Below, in pieces: positions 40,979-50,341 of a stretch of DNA of 64,000 nt (position 1 is its first letter; the number at the start of each line of letters is the position of its first letter). Source of the stretch: Algihabitans sp965233705. GTDB lineage: Bacteria > Pseudomonadota > Alphaproteobacteria > Kiloniellales > DSM-21159. The notes beneath the pieces are model-generated. The model ran no database searches. It had not been told where the DNA came from and was given only the letters and a program-made list of their open reading frames with translations. The position numbers were made by a program, and so were the translations under genes. Location of the stretch: NCBI GenBank assembly GCA_965233705.1, contig CBDDTF010000003.1:868001-932000 (forward strand), written 5' to 3'.

Positions 40979-41620
40979 ATGACGCGGCATCGAGGTCGGT
41001 TCATCACCTTCGAGGGCGGCGAGGGCGCGGGCAAGTCGACCCAGGTGCGCCGCCTTGTCGCGCGACTGCAGGCGGCGGGGCACGAGACCCTGGCGACCCG
41101 CGAGCCCGGCGGCAGCCCGGGCGCCGAGCAGATCCGCGAGCTGCTGGTGCATGGCGATTCCGCCCGCTGGGACGCCACCAGCGAGACGCTGCTGCATTTC
41201 GCCGCCCGCCGCGATCACCTGACCCAGACGGTCTGGCCGGCCCTGGCGCGGGGGCTCTGGGTGGTCTGCGACCGCTTTGCGGACTCGACCCGGGCCTACC
41301 AGGGCGCGGGGCAGGGCGGCGACCCGGCCTTCATCGAGACGCTCTATGCCGGCGTGGTCGGCGACTTCCGGCCCGACCTGACGCTGATCCTGGACTTGCC
41401 CGTCGGGCAGGGGCTGGCGCGCGCGGCGGCGCGGCGCGACGGCGGCGAGCGCTACGAGGGCATGGGCCAAGCCTTTCACGAGCGGCTGCGCCACGGCTTC
41501 CTGGCGATCGCCGCGCGCGAGCCGGAGCGCTGCTGCGTGATCGACGCCGGCGGCGACGAAGCGCAGGTCGCCGCGGCCGTCTGGGCGGCGGTCGCCGCGC
41601 GGCTGGAGCCGTCGGCATGA
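40979..41620 (+). CDS. tmk: Thymidylate kinase
   Basis: 213 residues. P-loop FEGGEGAGKSTQVRRL (11-26), substrate-binding TREPGGSPGAEQIRELL (about 41-57), DRFADSTRAYQGAGQGGD (about 99-116) and a basic LID region ARRDGGERYEGMGQAFHERL. It phosphorylates dTMP to dTDP with ATP. ATG 40979 lies 14 bp after dacC; its stop overlaps the holB start. Confidence 0.94.
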   Translation: MTRHRGRFITFEGGEGAGKSTQVRRLVARLQAAGHETLATREPGGSPGAEQIRELLVHGDSARWDATSETLLHFAARRDHLTQTVWPALARGLWVVCDRFADSTRAYQGAGQGGDPAFIETLYAGVVGDFRPDLTLILDLPVGQGLARAAARRDGGERYEGMGQAFHERLRHGFLAIAAREPERCCVIDAGGDEAQVAAAVWAAVAARLEPSA

Positions 41621-42744
41621 GCCGCAAACGCGCCGCCGCGGAGGAGGCGCCGGCCCAGGCCTGGCCGGAGCCGCGGGCCAATCCGCGTCTGCTGGCGCAG
41701 GACGCGGCCGAGGGGGCGTTGCTCGCCGCTCATGCCTCGGGCCGCCTGCCGCACGCCTGGCTGCTGACCGGTCCGCGCGGCGTCGGCAAGGCGACCCTGG
41801 CCTACCGCTTCGCGCGCTTCCTGCTGGCCGAGCAGGGCGGGGCGGCCGCCGGCCCCGGCCTGTTCGGCGAGGCGCCGCCGTCGCCCAGCAGCCTGGCGCT
41901 GGCGCCCGAGGATCCGACCTTCCGCCGGGTGGCGGCCGGCGGGCACCCCGACCTGGTCACAGTGACGCGAACGATCAATCCGAGCAGCAAGAAGCTGCGC
42001 GGCGAGATCGTGGTCGACGACGTGCGCGCGGCCACCGGTTTCCTGCGCCACACCTCGTCGGAGGGCGGCTGGCGGATCTGCGTCGTCGACGCCGCCGACG
42101 AGATGAACCCCAATGCCGCCAACGCCCTGCTGAAGGTGCTGGAGGAGCCGCCGGCCCAGGCGATGCTGCTGCTGGTCGCGCACGCGCCGGGCCGCCTGCT
42201 GCCGACCATCCGCTCGCGCTGCCGCCAGCTCGCCCTGACGCCGCTGCCCGAGGCGGAGCTGCGCCAGCTCCTGGGCCATTATGCGCCCGAGCTGTCGGAC
42301 GAGGACGCGGCGGCCCTGGCGCGTCTCGCCGAGGGCTCGATCGGCCGGGCCCTGGCGCTGGCCGGGGAGGGCGGGCTCGAGCTGTACCGCGAGATGGTGG
42401 CCCTGCTGGGCGGTCTGCCGCGACTCGACGTGGCGAAGCTGCACGCGCTGGGCGATCGCCTGGCGCGGGACAGCTCCGGTACCCTGTTCCGCACCTTCGG
42501 CGAGCTGCTGTCCGGCTGGGTCGGCCGGCTGGTTCTGGCCCGCGCCCAGCAGGCTGCGCCGCAGGAGGTTCTGCCGGGCGAGGGGCGCCTGCTGCGCGAG
42601 CTTGGGGCGGGGCGCAGCCTTGCCTCCTGGTTGGACCTGTGGGACAACCTGCGCCATCGCTTCGCCCAGACCGAACGCGCGGCCCTCGACCGAAAGCAGG
42701 CGCTGATCGCCGTCTTCCTGGAGCTCGAGGGCTTGGCGGCCTGA
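41617..42744 (+). CDS. holB: DNA polymerase III delta-prime subunit
   Basis: 375 residues. AAA+ clamp-loader fold with LLTGPRGVGKATLAYRFARF (about 49-68), VDDVRAATGFLRHTSSEGGW, VVDAADEMNPNAANALLKVL (about 156-175) and EEPPAQAMLLLVAHAPGRLL with sensor residues TIRSRCRQL. Delta-prime stays in the clamp-loader complex and stimulates ATPase cycling. It overlaps tmk by 4 bp, the common tmk-holB coupling. Confidence 0.93.
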   Translation: MSRKRAAAEEAPAQAWPEPRANPRLLAQDAAEGALLAAHASGRLPHAWLLTGPRGVGKATLAYRFARFLLAEQGGAAAGPGLFGEAPPSPSSLALAPEDPTFRRVAAGGHPDLVTVTRTINPSSKKLRGEIVVDDVRAATGFLRHTSSEGGWRICVVDAADEMNPNAANALLKVLEEPPAQAMLLLVAHAPGRLLPTIRSRCRQLALTPLPEAELRQLLGHYAPELSDEDAAALARLAEGSIGRALALAGEGGLELYREMVALLGGLPRLDVAKLHALGDRLARDSSGTLFRTFGELLSGWVGRLVLARAQQAAPQEVLPGEGRLLRELGAGRSLASWLDLWDNLRHRFAQTERAALDRKQALIAVFLELEGLAA

Positions 42745-42886
42745 GCGCGGCGGCCTACCTGACGCCCGGCGCCTGGCCCGCCCGGGTCGGATTGCTTTGC
42801 GGTTCGATCCGGCGAGGGGCGAGGTGCCGCCTTTTGAGATGAGGGCCTCGCCGCCAGGGTCGAGACCCCAGGAGCTCGCCGGGACC

Positions 42887-44452
42887 ATGTCCGATCAGCC
42901 TTCGCGCTACTACGTCACCACGCCGATCTACTACGTGAACGACGTGCCGCACCTGGGGCACGCCTACACGACGCTCGCCTGCGACGCGCTGGCGCGCTTC
43001 ATGCGGCTGGACGGGCGCGAGGTGATGTTCCTGACCGGCACCGACGAGCACGGCCAGAAGGTGGAGAAGTCCGCGCGCAAGGCGGGGCAGGACCCGCAGA
43101 GCTTCACCGACACGGTGAGCCAGAACTTCCGCCAGCTCGCGGCGGACATGAACTATTCCAACGACGACTTCATCCGCACCACCGAGCAGCGCCACGTCCG
43201 GGCCTGCCAGGCGATCTGGAGCAAGCTGGTCGAGTCCGGGGACATCTACCTCGACAAGTATGCCGGCTGGTACGCGGTGCGCGACGAGGCCTTCTACGGC
43301 GAGGACGAGCTGAGCCGGCGCGACGACGGCACGCTGGTCGCGCCCTCCGGTGCCGAGGTGGAGTGGGTCGAGGAGCCGAGCTACTTCTTCCGCCTGTCGG
43401 CCTGGCAGGAGCGGCTGCTGGCCCTCTACGAGTCGCGGCCGGACTTCATCCTGCCGGAGAGCCGGCGCAACGAGGTGGTCTCCTTCGTCAAGGGCGGTCT
43501 GCGCGACCTCTCGGTCAGCCGCACCACCTTCTCCTGGGGCGTGCCGGTGCCCGGCGACGACTCCCACATCATGTACGTCTGGCTCGACGCGCTGACCAAC
43601 TACATCACCGCGGTCGGCTACCCCGACACCGACGGCGCGGCCTACCGTGCCTTCTGGCCGGCCGACGTTCACATGGTCGGCAAGGACATCCTGCGCTTCC
43701 ACGCCGTCTACTGGCCGGCCTTCCTGATGGCGGCCGGGCTGGAGCCGCCGAAGCGGATCTTCGCCCACGGCTGGCTGCTGAACCGCGGCGAGAAGATGTC
43801 CAAGTCGGTCGGCAACGTGCTGCGCCCGCAGGAGCTGGTGGAGCGCTACGGCCTGGACCAGGTTCGCTACTACCTGCTGCGCGAGGTGCCCTTCGGCCAG
43901 GACGGCTATATCAGCCACGAGACCATGGTCGGGCGGATCAACAACGACCTGGCCAATGATTTCGGCAACCTCTCCCAGCGCGTGCTCTCGATGGTGGCCA
44001 AGAACTGCAACGCCGTGGTGCCGCAGCCGGGCGCGCTGAGCGAGGCCGACCGGGCGCTGCTGGATCAGGCGGCGGGCCTGCTGGACGGCCTGCGCGACCT
44101 CTACGAGGTCCAGGCCTTCCACCGCGCGCTGGAGCAGATCTGGCAGGTCGTCGGCGCGGCCAACCGCTACGTCGACGAGCAGGCGCCCTGGGTGCTGCGC
44201 AAGAGTGATCCGGCGCGCATGGCGACGGTGCTCTACGTGCTCTGCGAGACCATCCGCCGCCTGGCGATCTACTGCCAGCCGGTGATGCCGCAGGCCATGG
44301 ACACCATGCTCGGCCAGCTCTCGGTGCCGGCCGAGCACCGGCGCTTCGCCGACCTGGAGCGCGCGTTGGAGCCCGGCACGCCGCTGCCCAAGCCGCAGCC
44401 GGTCTTCCCGCGCCATGTCGAGGCGGACGCCGCGGAGGGGGCGGGCGCCTGA
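42887..44452 (+). CDS. metG: Methionyl-tRNA synthetase
   Basis: 521 residues. Class I signature PHLGHAY (21-27, the HIGH motif), KMSKSVGNVL (about 303-312, the KMSKS motif), WGVPVPGDDSHIMYVWLDAL and the helical anticodon-binding domain with NNDLANDFGNLSQR. The region where zinc-knuckle forms carry CxxC reads GWYAVRDEAFYGEDEL, so this is the zinc-free type, and no C-terminal EMAP-II domain is present. ATG 42887 was chosen for homology; CAGGAG lies upstream. tatD overlaps its stop. Confidence 0.94.
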   Translation: MSDQPSRYYVTTPIYYVNDVPHLGHAYTTLACDALARFMRLDGREVMFLTGTDEHGQKVEKSARKAGQDPQSFTDTVSQNFRQLAADMNYSNDDFIRTTEQRHVRACQAIWSKLVESGDIYLDKYAGWYAVRDEAFYGEDELSRRDDGTLVAPSGAEVEWVEEPSYFFRLSAWQERLLALYESRPDFILPESRRNEVVSFVKGGLRDLSVSRTTFSWGVPVPGDDSHIMYVWLDALTNYITAVGYPDTDGAAYRAFWPADVHMVGKDILRFHAVYWPAFLMAAGLEPPKRIFAHGWLLNRGEKMSKSVGNVLRPQELVERYGLDQVRYYLLREVPFGQDGYISHETMVGRINNDLANDFGNLSQRVLSMVAKNCNAVVPQPGALSEADRALLDQAAGLLDGLRDLYEVQAFHRALEQIWQVVGAANRYVDEQAPWVLRKSDPARMATVLYVLCETIRRLAIYCQPVMPQAMDTMLGQLSVPAEHRRFADLERALEPGTPLPKPQPVFPRHVEADAAEGAGA

Positions 44453-45243
44453 TGCTGGTCGATTCCCACTGCCATCTCGACTACCTGGAGAAGGACGGCG
44501 ACCTGGAGGAGGTGGTGGCCCGCGCGCGCCGTGCCGGGGTGGCGCGGATGGTCACCATCTGCACCAAGCTCAGCGAGTTCGAGCGGGTCCGGGCCATCGC
44601 CGCGCGCTACCCCGACGTGACCTGCACCGTCGGGGTGCATCCGCACGAGGCCGGGCAGGAAGGCGTCGACAGCCCCGAGCCGTTGGTCGAGCGGGCCGAG
44701 GACTCGCTGGTGGTCGGCATCGGCGAGACCGGGTTGGACTACTACTACGAACACAGCCCGCGCGAGGCCCAGGCGCGGTCCTTCCGGGCGCACGTCAAGG
44801 CGGCGCGCCGCACCGGCCTGCCGCTGATCGTGCATGCCCGCGACGCCGACGACGACACCGTGGCGCTGCTGCGCGAGGAGCAGGCGGCCGGCGGCCCCTT
44901 TCCGGGCGTGATCCACTGCTTCACGGCCGGGCCGGGCCTGGCCGCGGCGGCGCTGGAGCTGGGCCTCTACATCTCGCTGGCCGGCGTCGTGACCTTCAAG
45001 AAGGCGCAGGCGCTGCGCGACACCGTGGCCTCGGTGCCGCTGGACCGGCTGCTGGTCGAGACCGACTCGCCCTACCTGGCGCCGGCGCCCAACCGCGGCA
45101 AGCGCAACGAGCCGGCCTTCGTCGTCCACACCGCGGCGAAGCTCGCGGAGATTCTCGATGTGCCCGCCGCGGAGCTGAACGCGGCCACCAGCGACAACTT
45201 CTTCCGCCTCTTCGGCAAGGTGGAGCGGCCGGCGGCGGCATGA
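44452..45243 (+). CDS. TatD family metal-dependent DNase
   Basis: 263 residues, TIM-barrel hydrolase. Metal ligands are HCH in LVDSHCHLDYL (2-12), Glu in GIGETGLDYYYEHSPRE (about 91-107), His in PLIVHARDADDDT and VIHCFTAGPGLAA, and Asp in LVETDSPYLAPAPNRGK (about 203-219). TatD proteins act as 3'-5' exonucleases in DNA quality control. Overlaps both metG (TGATG) and the next hydrolase gene. Confidence 0.92.
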   Translation: MLVDSHCHLDYLEKDGDLEEVVARARRAGVARMVTICTKLSEFERVRAIAARYPDVTCTVGVHPHEAGQEGVDSPEPLVERAEDSLVVGIGETGLDYYYEHSPREAQARSFRAHVKAARRTGLPLIVHARDADDDTVALLREEQAAGGPFPGVIHCFTAGPGLAAAALELGLYISLAGVVTFKKAQALRDTVASVPLDRLLVETDSPYLAPAPNRGKRNEPAFVVHTAAKLAEILDVPAAELNAATSDNFFRLFGKVERPAAA

Positions 45244-46031
45244 GACTCACGATGCTGGGCAGCGGCGGCTCCGGCGGGGTTCCGCTGGCGAACGGAACGC
45301 CGGGCGGACACTTCGGCGAGGGGGTCGACCCCGACGAGCCGAAGAATCGGCGCCGGCGCGTCTCCGTGCTGGTGGAGACCCGGGGCAAGACCATCCTGAT
45401 CGACTGCGCGCCGGATCTGCGCGCGCAGCTTCTCGACCACCGGGTGGCGCGGATCGACGCCGTGCTCTTCACCCACGCGCATGCCGACCACTGCCACGGC
45501 ATCGACGAGCTGCGCGCGTTCTCCTACAGCCAGCGGGGGCCGATTCCGGCCTACATGAGCCCGCGCACCCGTGCGGAGCTGACGGTCAAGTTCGACTATG
45601 CCTTCTCCTCCAGTCACCCGCAGGCCAAGCTCTATCCCGCGATCATGACCGATCACGCGGTCGAGGGCGCCTTCGAGGCGGCGGGCGTGCCCGTGACGAT
45701 CTTCGACCAGGACCACGGCAACGTCGTCTCCAGCGGGTTTCGCATCGGGCCCTTCGGCTACTCGACCGACTGCGTGACGCTGGACGAGGCGGCCTTCGCC
45801 GCGCTGGACGGGATCGAGGCCTGGATCGTCGACTGCCTGCGCTTCGACCCGCACCCGACCCACGCCCACTTCGCCCGCACCCTGGAGTGGATCGCGCGGG
45901 TTCGCCCGCAGCGGGCGGTGCTGACCCATCTCAACCACACCATGGACTATGCCACCGTGGCGGCGCGCTGTCCGAGCGGCGTCGAGCCCGGCTACGACGG
46001 CCTGGTGATCGATCTGCCGGAGGCACCGTGA
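45240..46031 (+). CDS. MBL-fold metallo-hydrolase (PhnP-like)
   Basis: 263 residues. The beta-lactamase-fold motif is FTHAHADHCHGIDELRAF (about 77-94), with LGSGGSGGVPLANGTPGGHF at the start and further ligands in FDQDHGNVVSSGF, GYSTDCVTL and LTHLNHTMDYATV. The group includes the PhnP cyclic-phosphodiesterase; the physiological substrate of the tatD-linked members is unknown. Translation is coupled to tatD (ATGA). Confidence 0.88.
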   Translation: MRLTMLGSGGSGGVPLANGTPGGHFGEGVDPDEPKNRRRRVSVLVETRGKTILIDCAPDLRAQLLDHRVARIDAVLFTHAHADHCHGIDELRAFSYSQRGPIPAYMSPRTRAELTVKFDYAFSSSHPQAKLYPAIMTDHAVEGAFEAAGVPVTIFDQDHGNVVSSGFRIGPFGYSTDCVTLDEAAFAALDGIEAWIVDCLRFDPHPTHAHFARTLEWIARVRPQRAVLTHLNHTMDYATVAARCPSGVEPGYDGLVIDLPEAP

Positions 46032-46456
46032 TCCTCGATCTGCACAAGCTGGTCCCGCCCAGGCGCCGCAACTGGTGGCTGATGGTTCCCAAGGGCTGGG
46101 CCCACGCCCATGCCCAGGGGCGCACGCCGCGCTTCGACGTGCCCGTCGAGGTGCTGCGCGAGGCCCTGGTCGCGGTGGCCGCCCAGGAGCCGCGCTGCCA
46201 CCTGCTGAACCTGGAGAAGGAGGCGCGCCAGGCGGAGTTCGAGCAGCGCAGCCGCCTGTTCGGCTTTCCCGACCGGATCGTCGTCGAGTTCGTCGAACTG
46301 GGCCGTGGCGCCTCGACCCTGGCGATCTACTCACGCGCCCTGAGGGGCTACTGGGACCTGGGGGTCAACCGCAAGCGGGTGGAGCGCTGGCTTGACGCCT
46401 TGCCGGAGCAGATCTCGCGCCTGCGCAACGCCGCCCCGCGCGACGAAGAGCTGTAG
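46028..46456 (+). CDS. DUF1499-like protein
   Basis: 142 residues starting at GTG 46028, which overlaps the hydrolase stop (GTGA). The C-terminal half carries QRSRLFGFPDRIVVEFVELG (about 75-94), TLAIYSRALRGYWDLGVNRKRVERWL (about 98-123), which matches the DUF1499 pattern of a strand, an S-R-x-x-x-G-x-x-D-L-G-V-N-x-K-R motif and a helix. Function unknown; no signal peptide. Confidence 0.75.
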   Translation: MILDLHKLVPPRRRNWWLMVPKGWAHAHAQGRTPRFDVPVEVLREALVAVAAQEPRCHLLNLEKEARQAEFEQRSRLFGFPDRIVVEFVELGRGASTLAIYSRALRGYWDLGVNRKRVERWLDALPEQISRLRNAAPRDEEL

Positions 46457-46509
46457 CGGGGCGTCGCAGCCGGCGCCGGCAGACGCGCCGCCTTCGTCGC
46501 CAGCGGCGC

Positions 46510-47073
46510 TCAATCCTCCGGTTCGGGCGACGCGCCCTCGGCGAGCGGCCGCAGGTCCGTCCAGGCGATCCGGTAGGTCTCGGCCGGGTGTCCCATGAGC
46601 TGCTCCTGCGCCCGGGCGACGATGCGCCCGCCGTGCCGCTGGTAGAAGCGCACGGCCGCGGCATTGTCGACGAAGACCCGCAGATGCGCGCCGCGGTAGC
46701 CCAGCCCGGGCAGCTCCGCGGCCGCCCGGCGCAGCAGCCGCGCCCCCAGGCCGCCGCCGCGCGTTTCGGGGCGGACGTGCAGGTTGTCGATGTAGGCGCT
46801 GTCCGGCTGCCGCGGGTCCGCACAGGCGTAGAGGAAGCCCAGAAGCTCGCCATCCCGGGCCTCGGCGAGCAGCAGCAGGCTGCGCGGGGCCGGGGTCTCG
46901 ACCAGCTTGTGACGCCACTTGGCCGCCAGGTCGGCCGCCAGCGGGCCGTCGAGGTAGGCCGCGGGCAGCAGGCCGCGGTAGCTGTCGCGCCAGGAGGCGA
47001 GGTGTAGCGCCGTGATGGCCGCGAGGTCCGCTGCCGTGCCGGGACGCAGCCGCGGCTCCAGGGGGCGCGTCAT
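46510..47073 (-). CDS. GNAT family N-acetyltransferase
   Basis: 187 residues. GNAT core: RPGTAADLAAITALHLASWR (about 10-29), YIDNLHVRPETRGGGLGARLLRRAA (about 92-116, acetyl-CoA loop R-G-G-G-L-G-A), and DNAAAVRFYQRHGGRIVAR (about 135-153). The acceptor is unknown. It overlaps the stop of the upstream solute-binding protein gene by 4 bp. Confidence 0.85.
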   Translation of the reverse strand: MTRPLEPRLRPGTAADLAAITALHLASWRDSYRGLLPAAYLDGPLAADLAAKWRHKLVETPAPRSLLLLAEARDGELLGFLYACADPRQPDSAYIDNLHVRPETRGGGLGARLLRRAAAELPGLGYRGAHLRVFVDNAAAVRFYQRHGGRIVARAQEQLMGHPAETYRIAWTDLRPLAEGASPEPED

Positions 47074-49100
47074 CGGCGTGCCGCCTCCTCCAGCCAGAAA
47101 GTCTCCGGCCGGTAGACGCCGAACTGGGCGCCCGGGTCCCAGTTGTAGATCGCCTCGCGCGGCACGTTGTGCAGGCCGTTGCGCACCACGATCGGCTGGG
47201 GGATCTTGGCGACCAGGCCCAGGGTGAAGACCTGGTCGGCGTTGATCTCCAGAATGCGCTCCCAGGCCGCGCGGCGGCCCGCCTTGCTGGTGGCGCTGCG
47301 CCACGCCTCGTAGAGCCGCATGAGCTCCCGGGCCACGGCCAGGTCCGGCGCCGCGCCCGACTGGCCCTTGGTCTCGTGGTACTGGCCCCACTTCGGCCAG
47401 TGGTAGCTGTGCTGGCGCACCGGGACGAACTCGCTCGGCGGCAGGTCGGCGCTGGGGATGCCGTTCTCGAAGCCGTACCACATGGTCATCAGGGTATCGC
47501 CGGCGAAGATGCGGTTGCGCAGCACCTCGCGCTGCAGCGGCTTGATGTAGAGCTTGACGCCGATCTCGCGCCAGCCGTCCCGAATCAGCTCCAGGACGTC
47601 GGTCTCCTCCAGGTTCTCACCCGCCGTCTCGACCACCAGCTCCATCGGCCGCCCGTCGGGCAGCAGGCGAAGGCCGTCGTCGTTGCGTTTGTCGAGGCCC
47701 AATTCCTGCAGCAGGGCGTCGGCCCGCGCCGGGTCGTGCTCGGCCCAGGCCTGGCGATAGGCCTTCTCGTAGAGCGGCGAGGCCGGCAGCACCGACTGAT
47801 TCCCGGTCAGGCCGAGGCCGAAGTAGACGACCTGGTTGATCATCTCGCGGTCGATGGCGAGCGAGAGGGCGCGGCGAAAGCGCGGGGCACGGAACAGCTT
47901 GCGCCACACCGGGTCGTTGGCGTTGAGGTTGGGGTAGAGCGCCAGCTCGGAGGGGCGCACCGTGTCCCAGAGCCGCACGGCGTAGTCGCCGCGCTCCTCG
48001 CCCTCCTTGAGGAAGGTGTAGTCGGAAAAGCTGAGCCCGCGCGACTGCAGGTCGCTGTCGCCGGCGCCGGTCTTGACCGGCAGCAGCGAGCCGCCGACCA
48101 CCTCCAGCACGAAGCGGTCGAGGTAAGGTAGCTGCAGGCCCTCGGGGTCGACGCGGTGGAAGTAGGGGTTGCGCTCGGCGACGTAGCGCTGGCTCGGCGG
48201 CTCGGTCACCAGCCGCCAGGGCTGCAGCACCGGCAGCGCCGGGTTGTCGAAGTCGTAGAGGCTGTCCTTGCGGTTGTGGAGCTGCGCCCAGTTGCGCAGG
48301 CCCTGCGCCTCCGCCTTGGCCTGCAGCGCCTCCGGATCGCTGTAGGCCGGATGGAACTGCTTGAGGTAGTGCGCCGGTGCGTAGATGAACAACGGCCGCG
48401 CCCCGGCCAGGGCCGGCAGGAAGAAGGGATTGGGCGCCGGCCAAGTGTAGCGCACCCGGGTCTCGTCGAGCACCTCGAAGACCGGCGGCGCGCCGTCGAC
48501 CAGCAGGGTGGCCGGCGGCCCGGCCGGGTAGCGCTCGGCATTGTTGGCCATCTCCTCCCACCAGTAGCGGAAGTCCTCGGCCGTGAAGGGGGCGCCGTCC
48601 GACCACCGGTGGCCCGGGCGCAGGTGCAGGGTGAAGCGGCGCCCGGCCTCGACCTCCACCTTCTCCAGCAGGTCCGGCACCAGCTCGAAGTCCTGATTGA
48701 AGCCGACCAGGCGGGCATAGCCGTAGACGGTGAACAGGCGCACGTCCTTGTTGCGGCCGACCAGCATCCGCAGCTCGCCGCCGGGCTGGCCGAGCCTGCG
48801 CGCGGAAAAGTCGACCACCAGCGGCGTCTCGGGCAGGCGCTCGGCGACGGGCGGCAGGGCGTCCGCCGCGACGCGCTCGGCCAGCAGCGGCGGCTCGGAA
48901 AAGGTGTTCGGCAGCGGCGGATCGTTGCGCTCCAGCCGCTCCATTGCCGCGAGCGCCGGCAGCGGCAGCAGCACGAGCAGCGCGGCGAGCAGCGCGGCCG
49001 GCCGGCGGCTCGGCGCCGCCGCGCGGCGCAGGGGGGCGACTCGTCGGAGGAGGCGGGGTCGGGCCGGGCGGAGAGCCGAGAAGGGAAGGCGCAAGGTCAT
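47070..49100 (-). CDS. ABC transporter substrate-binding protein, family 5 (peptide/opine type)
   Basis: 676 residues. A signal peptide with a long basic head (about 1-52) ends PALAAM. Family-5 features are RRFTLHLRPGHRWSDGAPFTAEDFRYWW (about 150-177), FRRALSLAIDREMINQVVYF (about 405-424) and NRIFAGDTLMTMWYGFENG near 535. It delivers oligopeptides or similar solutes to an ABC importer. No permease or ATPase gene is next to it, so the rest of the transporter is encoded elsewhere. It is in an operon between a methyltransferase-like gene and a GNAT gene. Confidence 0.88.
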   Translation of the reverse strand: MTLRLPFSALRPARPRLLRRVAPLRRAAAPSRRPAALLAALLVLLPLPALAAMERLERNDPPLPNTFSEPPLLAERVAADALPPVAERLPETPLVVDFSARRLGQPGGELRMLVGRNKDVRLFTVYGYARLVGFNQDFELVPDLLEKVEVEAGRRFTLHLRPGHRWSDGAPFTAEDFRYWWEEMANNAERYPAGPPATLLVDGAPPVFEVLDETRVRYTWPAPNPFFLPALAGARPLFIYAPAHYLKQFHPAYSDPEALQAKAEAQGLRNWAQLHNRKDSLYDFDNPALPVLQPWRLVTEPPSQRYVAERNPYFHRVDPEGLQLPYLDRFVLEVVGGSLLPVKTGAGDSDLQSRGLSFSDYTFLKEGEERGDYAVRLWDTVRPSELALYPNLNANDPVWRKLFRAPRFRRALSLAIDREMINQVVYFGLGLTGNQSVLPASPLYEKAYRQAWAEHDPARADALLQELGLDKRNDDGLRLLPDGRPMELVVETAGENLEETDVLELIRDGWREIGVKLYIKPLQREVLRNRIFAGDTLMTMWYGFENGIPSADLPPSEFVPVRQHSYHWPKWGQYHETKGQSGAAPDLAVARELMRLYEAWRSATSKAGRRAAWERILEINADQVFTLGLVAKIPQPIVVRNGLHNVPREAIYNWDPGAQFGVYRPETFWLEEAARR

Positions 49101-49136
49101 CTCAAGTCTCGCGTCGCACCGCTTCGAAGGGGGCGG

Positions 49137-50012
49137 TCAGGACCGTCGGGCGGCGGGCTTCAGACGTAGATAGGTCATGCCGGAGGGCGGATTATACCGA
49201 GTTATGCTGGTCAGGTCCGGCAGAGCGACCAGCTTGTCGATCCGGCCCGCGACGTCCAGTGTATGTTTTGTTTCAAAGCGATAGCGGTAGGTCTTGCCGC
49301 GCCGTCTCCAGACCAGCTCGTCGCCGTCCGCCAGCTCCGGGTCGAGCGCCATGGCCAGGGTCGGGATCGGCGGCCCGCCGGTGGCGTAGAGGTTCTCGGC
49401 CGGGAAGTTGTCGTCGAGCAGCAGGTGGCGGAAACCGCGCGCCTGGGCCTCGGCGATCCGCCGGCAGTGGTCGATATGGTCGTCGAACCAGGCCAGCGCG
49501 GCGGCCGGCGCGAAGTCCGGCAGGCGCGCCGTGGTCCAGTCGCCGTGATGGAAGCTGACGTCCCGGGCGCGATGGCGCAGCCGGCTGAGATCCACGTCGC
49601 AGGACAGGATGTCGGCCGTCGGTCGGGCCTGGCGCAGCAGCCAGGCGGAATGCCCCTGGAAACTGCCGCTCTCCAGCACGAAATCGGGGGCCAGGAAGCG
49701 CGCGATCAGATAGAGGCAGAGGGAGTCGTTGAACTGCATGCCGCCCTTGTTGCTGGCCACCGGGCGCGACGGATAGAGGTGCTGGAAGTCGGCCACAGCG
49801 GCGCCGACGGCGCCGGCCAGCGCGCTCTCGGGCTGGTCGAGGATGGCGGCCAGCGCCGGCGTCAGCGCCTGGGCGAGCCGCCGGCCCAGCTTGGTCTGCA
49901 GTTTGGGCGACACCAGGTCGGCCCGGTCTTCGCGCGCGGTCGCGGGGCGGTCGTCGGGTGCGCGCGGGTCCGGCGGCGCCGGGGTGATCTGGATTCGCGG
50001 ATCGGCTGGCAT
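49137..50012 (-). CDS. Class I SAM methyltransferase-like protein
   Basis: 291 residues. Rossmann-type elements: FVLESGSFQGHSAWLLRQAR (about 111-130, motif I region with ESGSFQG), ILSCDVDLSRLRHRA (acidic end of strand 2), AALAWFDDHIDHCRRIAEAQ (about 169-188) and RHLLLDDNFPAENLY. The pattern resembles sugar-modifying Methyltransf_24-type enzymes. Motif I is divergent, so SAM binding is probable but not certain. First gene of a three-gene minus-strand operon. Confidence 0.65.
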   Translation of the reverse strand: MPADPRIQITPAPPDPRAPDDRPATAREDRADLVSPKLQTKLGRRLAQALTPALAAILDQPESALAGAVGAAVADFQHLYPSRPVASNKGGMQFNDSLCLYLIARFLAPDFVLESGSFQGHSAWLLRQARPTADILSCDVDLSRLRHRARDVSFHHGDWTTARLPDFAPAAALAWFDDHIDHCRRIAEAQARGFRHLLLDDNFPAENLYATGGPPIPTLAMALDPELADGDELVWRRRGKTYRYRFETKHTLDVAGRIDKLVALPDLTSITRYNPPSGMTYLRLKPAARRS

Positions 50013-50140
50013 GACGGCGGCGAGCCTAGCCGAAGGTTCGGCGCTGAAACAGGGGCTTTGCGGCCGGGCCGCTGGCGCGAGAGCGAATGGCGCTGGCGTG
50101 AAGCGATGACCCGAGGGCGCGGTGCAGCGGACGAAAGCCT

Positions 50141-50341
50141 ATGAGTGAGCGAGACCCGCAAAGCGATGCAACGCGCGGCCGGGCTGCGGCCGAGCAGCAC
50201 CAAGGCGCGGCCTCCGCCGGAGCGCCTGGACTCAGCGGGCGCAAGGCCGTGTCGGCCCAGCGCCGCCGGCGCGACCGCGTCATGCTGGTGATCGGCGCGG
50301 CCCTGGGCCTGGCAGTCTTCGCGCTGCTGGTGGCCCTCTAA
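50141..50341 (+). CDS. Small tail-anchored membrane protein (possible)
   Basis: 66 codons from ATG 50141. A polar, Arg/Ala-rich head (1-46) is followed by one hydrophobic segment at the C-terminus (VMLVIGAALGLAVFALLVAL, 47-66). GGACGAAAG lies upstream as a weak ribosome site. It is divergent from the methyltransferase-like gene. Confidence 0.45.
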   Translation: MSERDPQSDATRGRAAAEQHQGAASAGAPGLSGRKAVSAQRRRRDRVMLVIGAALGLAVFALLVAL

